NCBI RefSeq assembly: GCF_937927635.1 | Contig: NZ_CALBRW010000012.1 | Location: 1-64,000, forward strand | DNA length: 64,000 nt | Origin: an uncultured Microbacterium sp. | GTDB taxonomy: Bacteria > Actinomycetota > Actinomycetes > Actinomycetales > Microbacteriaceae | Direction of reading: 5' to 3' | Part shown: piece by piece, positions 62,017-64,000 of the stretch | Layout: every line of letters begins with the position of its first letter | How positions within the stretch are numbered: position 1 is the stretch's first letter | Made by a program: the position numbers and the translations under genes | The notes under the pieces: model-generated | The model's database searches: none | The model's input: the letters and a program-made list of their open reading frames with translations, nothing else | Told to the model about the DNA's origin: nothing

Positions 62017-62783
62017 TGCGTGGGCCCGCCCCGCAGCTTGCGCTTCAGGAAGCCCACGGCCTTCTTCAGTTTCGGTTCGCCTTCGGTGTTCACGATCTTT
62101 CGGTATGTGACAGACAGCTGGTCGGCCTGGCTGCGCGCCCAGACGTTCAGCAGGCGCTCGCCGAGGTATCCGAATGTGCGCTGCTGATAGACAGTGCGCG
62201 AGTCGTTGTCGATCTGGGAGCTGACGTCGTTCAGGATCGGGAAGACCCACGATGCATAGGCGTCGACGACGTCGCGCCGACCGAGGAACATGTTGTAGAG
62301 CGAGAGCGACGTGCCTGCGAAGACGCCGTCGTACGCGTCGAGCATCTCGGGGGAGTGGTCGCCGACCACCCGGCGGAGCACCTCGAGGTCAGAGCCGTGG
62401 TGACCGTTGCGGTAGTGGTTCTCGACGGTCTCGATCAGATAGTTGCGGGGATGCCCGAGCACGAGGTCATGGGAAGCGAGAAGTTCAGCGGCCTCGTCGC
62501 CACCGAGAATCTTCGAGCCTCGAGGCCCATGGGCATGTCCGGCGAAGTATCTGCGATAGTGGCTCAGCCCGAGGTCGGCGTCGGGCACGTTCTTCCACGC
62601 CCAGTACAGGGCCGTCAACTCGCAGAACGACGGATTCAGCATCGAGATGTTCTCGCCGCTGTCATCGGGCTGATACCCGAGGTCCTGATCGCTGCGTGCG
62701 TGCCCGACGTGTACAGGCAGGTAGAGCGCATCCGCGGGCATCGGGGCGAGCTTGTGCGTCGCGACGAGCATCAACGCTGACAT
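62013..62783 (-). CDS. DUF4422 glycosyltransferase-like protein
   Basis: A 256-residue protein of the DUF4422 family, found in capsule and O-antigen loci and regarded as glycosyltransferases. Typical phrases are MLVATHKLAPMP, YLPVHVGHA, LNPSFCELTALYWAWKNVPD, GLSHYRRYF and RTFGYLGERLLNVWARSQ. The ATG at 62783 has GGAG about eight bases upstream, and minus-strand TAGAAT at 62841-62846 is a good -10. Galactofuranosyl transfer is one activity reported in the family, but the donor here is unknown. Confidence 0.82.
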   Translation of the reverse strand: MSALMLVATHKLAPMPADALYLPVHVGHARSDQDLGYQPDDSGENISMLNPSFCELTALYWAWKNVPDADLGLSHYRRYFAGHAHGPRGSKILGGDEAAELLASHDLVLGHPRNYLIETVENHYRNGHHGSDLEVLRRVVGDHSPEMLDAYDGVFAGTSLSLYNMFLGRRDVVDAYASWVFPILNDVSSQIDNDSRTVYQQRTFGYLGERLLNVWARSQADQLSVTYRKIVNTEGEPKLKKAVGFLKRKLRGGPTQ

Positions 62784-63013
62784 TTGCGTGACTCCAGGCT
62801 GTGTGATGTTCGCCGCATGCAGCGGCTCTTTACTCCCTCGATTCTAGGGCGTGGTGCGCTCCGGCGGAGCGTGCGCCTGAGAGGTTGCTGGAGGCCCAGG
62901 TACACTACAGGAGTTGTTTCGTGCGCGGCCGCGCGAGTATGAGGGTTGGGCGGCGCTGAGCACACGAATATGGGGAATGTGGAATGGGCGGATGGAACCG
63001 CCGAGGGAGCAGG

Positions 63014-64000
63014 ATGCAGACGACACGTCGATGGCCGAGACGGTACGCGGCGAGACTTCGTCTCACAGACGGGCTAGTGCTGGTCGCCCTGCTGTGGATC
63101 TATGTTGTGGTCTCGCGGGGCATGGGTGCCGAACTCGACGTGGTCGCCTGGCCGGGTGGACCCCTCGTTCCTTACTGGGCTGCACTCGTCATCACGTGGC
63201 TTGTCTGGATGATCGCGCTGGACGCGGCTGACAGCCGAGATGAGCACGTCGTCGGCCAGGGCATCACCGAATATGATCGCGTGTTCCGCGCCACTCTGTC
63301 ATCCTTCGCCCTGCTGATCGTCTTCGCATTCTTCTTCCGCGTGGATCTCGCCCGCACGATCCTGCTGGTCGTGTTTCCTGTTGGCCTGGTGCTGCTTGTG
63401 GTCTCCCGCTGGCTGTGGCGGCAGTGGCTGCGCAAGCAGCAGCGCGCCGACAGATTCGTGCACCGTGCCTTGGTCATCGGTGAGCTGCGCAAGTCGGCGC
63501 ACGTGATCAGAACGCTCAACGGCACCGATGACACCGGCGTGAAGATCCTCGGCCTGCTCACGGAGCAGTCCCAGGGAGCCATGGTCGAGGGCGTACCGGT
63601 GCTCGGCAAGTTCCGAGACCTGGAACGGGTCGTGGAGCAGCTTCAGGTCGACTTCGTCGTGCTCTCGGGCGCCGACGACATCTCGCCGAAGGTGATGCGT
63701 CGCATCGGCTGGAACATGGCCAGCCAGGACGTCGACTGGATCGTGGCGCCCTCGCTGACCGACGTGGCCGGCCCCCGCATCCACTCCCGTCCGATGGCGG
63801 GACTCCCACTGGTGCATGTCGACTACCCTCGGCTTGATGGTGCGCGACGCTTCCTGAAGCGCAGCTTCGACATCATCGGCTCGGGCCTGCTCATCCTTCT
63901 GCTCTCACCGGTGCTGATCGGCACGGCGATCGCCGTCAAGGCGTCCAGCCCCGGGCCCGTCTTCTACAAGCAGGTGAGAGTCGGCCGCAACAGCACCCAC
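63014..64000 (+). CDS. Second sugar-phosphate transferase (WbaP/WcaJ type), cut by window end
   Basis: The frame is open from the ATG at 63014 to the last base (329 codons), so the C-terminus is missing. It has four N-terminal membrane helices (LTDGLVLVALLWIYVVV, then FALLIVFAFFFRV), a Rossmann-like domain (RALVIGELRKSAHVIRTLNG, VVLSGADDISPKVMRRIGWN), then the catalytic-domain start KRSFDIIGSGLLILLLSPVL and GPVFYKQVRVGRN. AGGGAG lies before this ATG; an in-frame ATG at 62984 is an alternative. TACACT at 62901 may be the -10. The 62784-63013 gap holds no other gene. Confidence 0.88.
   Translation, partial: MQTTRRWPRRYAARLRLTDGLVLVALLWIYVVVSRGMGAELDVVAWPGGPLVPYWAALVITWLVWMIALDAADSRDEHVVGQGITEYDRVFRATLSSFALLIVFAFFFRVDLARTILLVVFPVGLVLLVVSRWLWRQWLRKQQRADRFVHRALVIGELRKSAHVIRTLNGTDDTGVKILGLLTEQSQGAMVEGVPVLGKFRDLERVVEQLQVDFVVLSGADDISPKVMRRIGWNMASQDVDWIVAPSLTDVAGPRIHSRPMAGLPLVHVDYPRLDGARRFLKRSFDIIGSGLLILLLSPVLIGTAIAVKASSPGPVFYKQVRVGRNSTH

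Noticed and set aside
62016..62250. Longer N-terminus for the SGNH acyltransferase
   Set aside because: The extra segment is entirely inside the DUF4422 gene in another frame and reads as Arg/Pro-rich shadow sequence; the GTGA overlap at 62013-62016 gives a natural start.

Overview
The window looks like a chromosomal segment of a high-GC actinobacterium, most likely a Microbacteriaceae member close to Microbacterium. The evidence is GC-rich third codon positions, frequent GTG and TTG starts, the rplM-rpsI-glmM block, a fused RmlC-RmlD protein, and heavy use of the words GGATGC and GCATCC. No insertion sequence, prophage or CRISPR array is visible.

Positions 1-20,000 are mostly housekeeping: a GntR regulator, an FBP-type zinc-finger protein, a crotonase, an inositol-monophosphatase-like enzyme, an M23 peptidase, tRNA-Thr and tRNA-Met, truA, an endonuclease/exonuclease/phosphatase-fold protein and the rplM-rpsI-glmM operon. 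Set into this are a three-gene condensin operon of the Wadjet/MksBEF type (6563-12160) with no adjacent JetD/MksG nuclease gene, a membrane O-acyltransferase with an SGNH tail, and seven copies of a 55-nt hairpin repeat. A frameshifted RelA/SpoT-domain gene with a small downstream partner follows at 19877-20920.

From 21,500 to the right edge the window is almost entirely cell-surface polysaccharide genes. The first block (21500-43672) holds rmlA-rmlB-rmlCD for dTDP-L-rhamnose, a CDP-alcohol phosphatidyltransferase, a GINT1-like propeller protein, a flippase, a Wzz-like co-polymerase with a degenerate kinase domain, a polymerase/ligase, large secreted LamG/PKD and beta-helix proteins, two GT4 glycosyltransferases, an initiating sugar-phosphate transferase and a small cytidylyltransferase. 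The second block (43863-64000) holds VanZ, a Tat-exported beta-helix protein, two more acyltransferases, a second flippase and polymerase, a candidate capsule-type glycosyltransferase, and a DUF4422 transferase. A second initiating sugar transferase is cut off by the window edge. The window therefore probably encodes two Wzx/Wzy-type assembly lines.

The most striking part is 51286-59834, which has every step expected for CMP-legionaminic acid (a bacterial sialic-acid-like nonulosonic acid) by the GDP-sugar route known from Campylobacter: PtmE-like guanylyltransferase, LegB, LegC, a NeuD/LegH acetyltransferase, LegG, LegI and LegF. A PtmA-like SDR and a Gfo/Idh oxidoreductase accompany them. 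The genes form two divergent operons with coupled starts.

Seven genes have a TANNNT -10 element ending 6-7 nt before the start codon and no Shine-Dalgarno, which suggests leaderless transcripts. All functional names are inferred from visible motifs and family knowledge; no database search was run.
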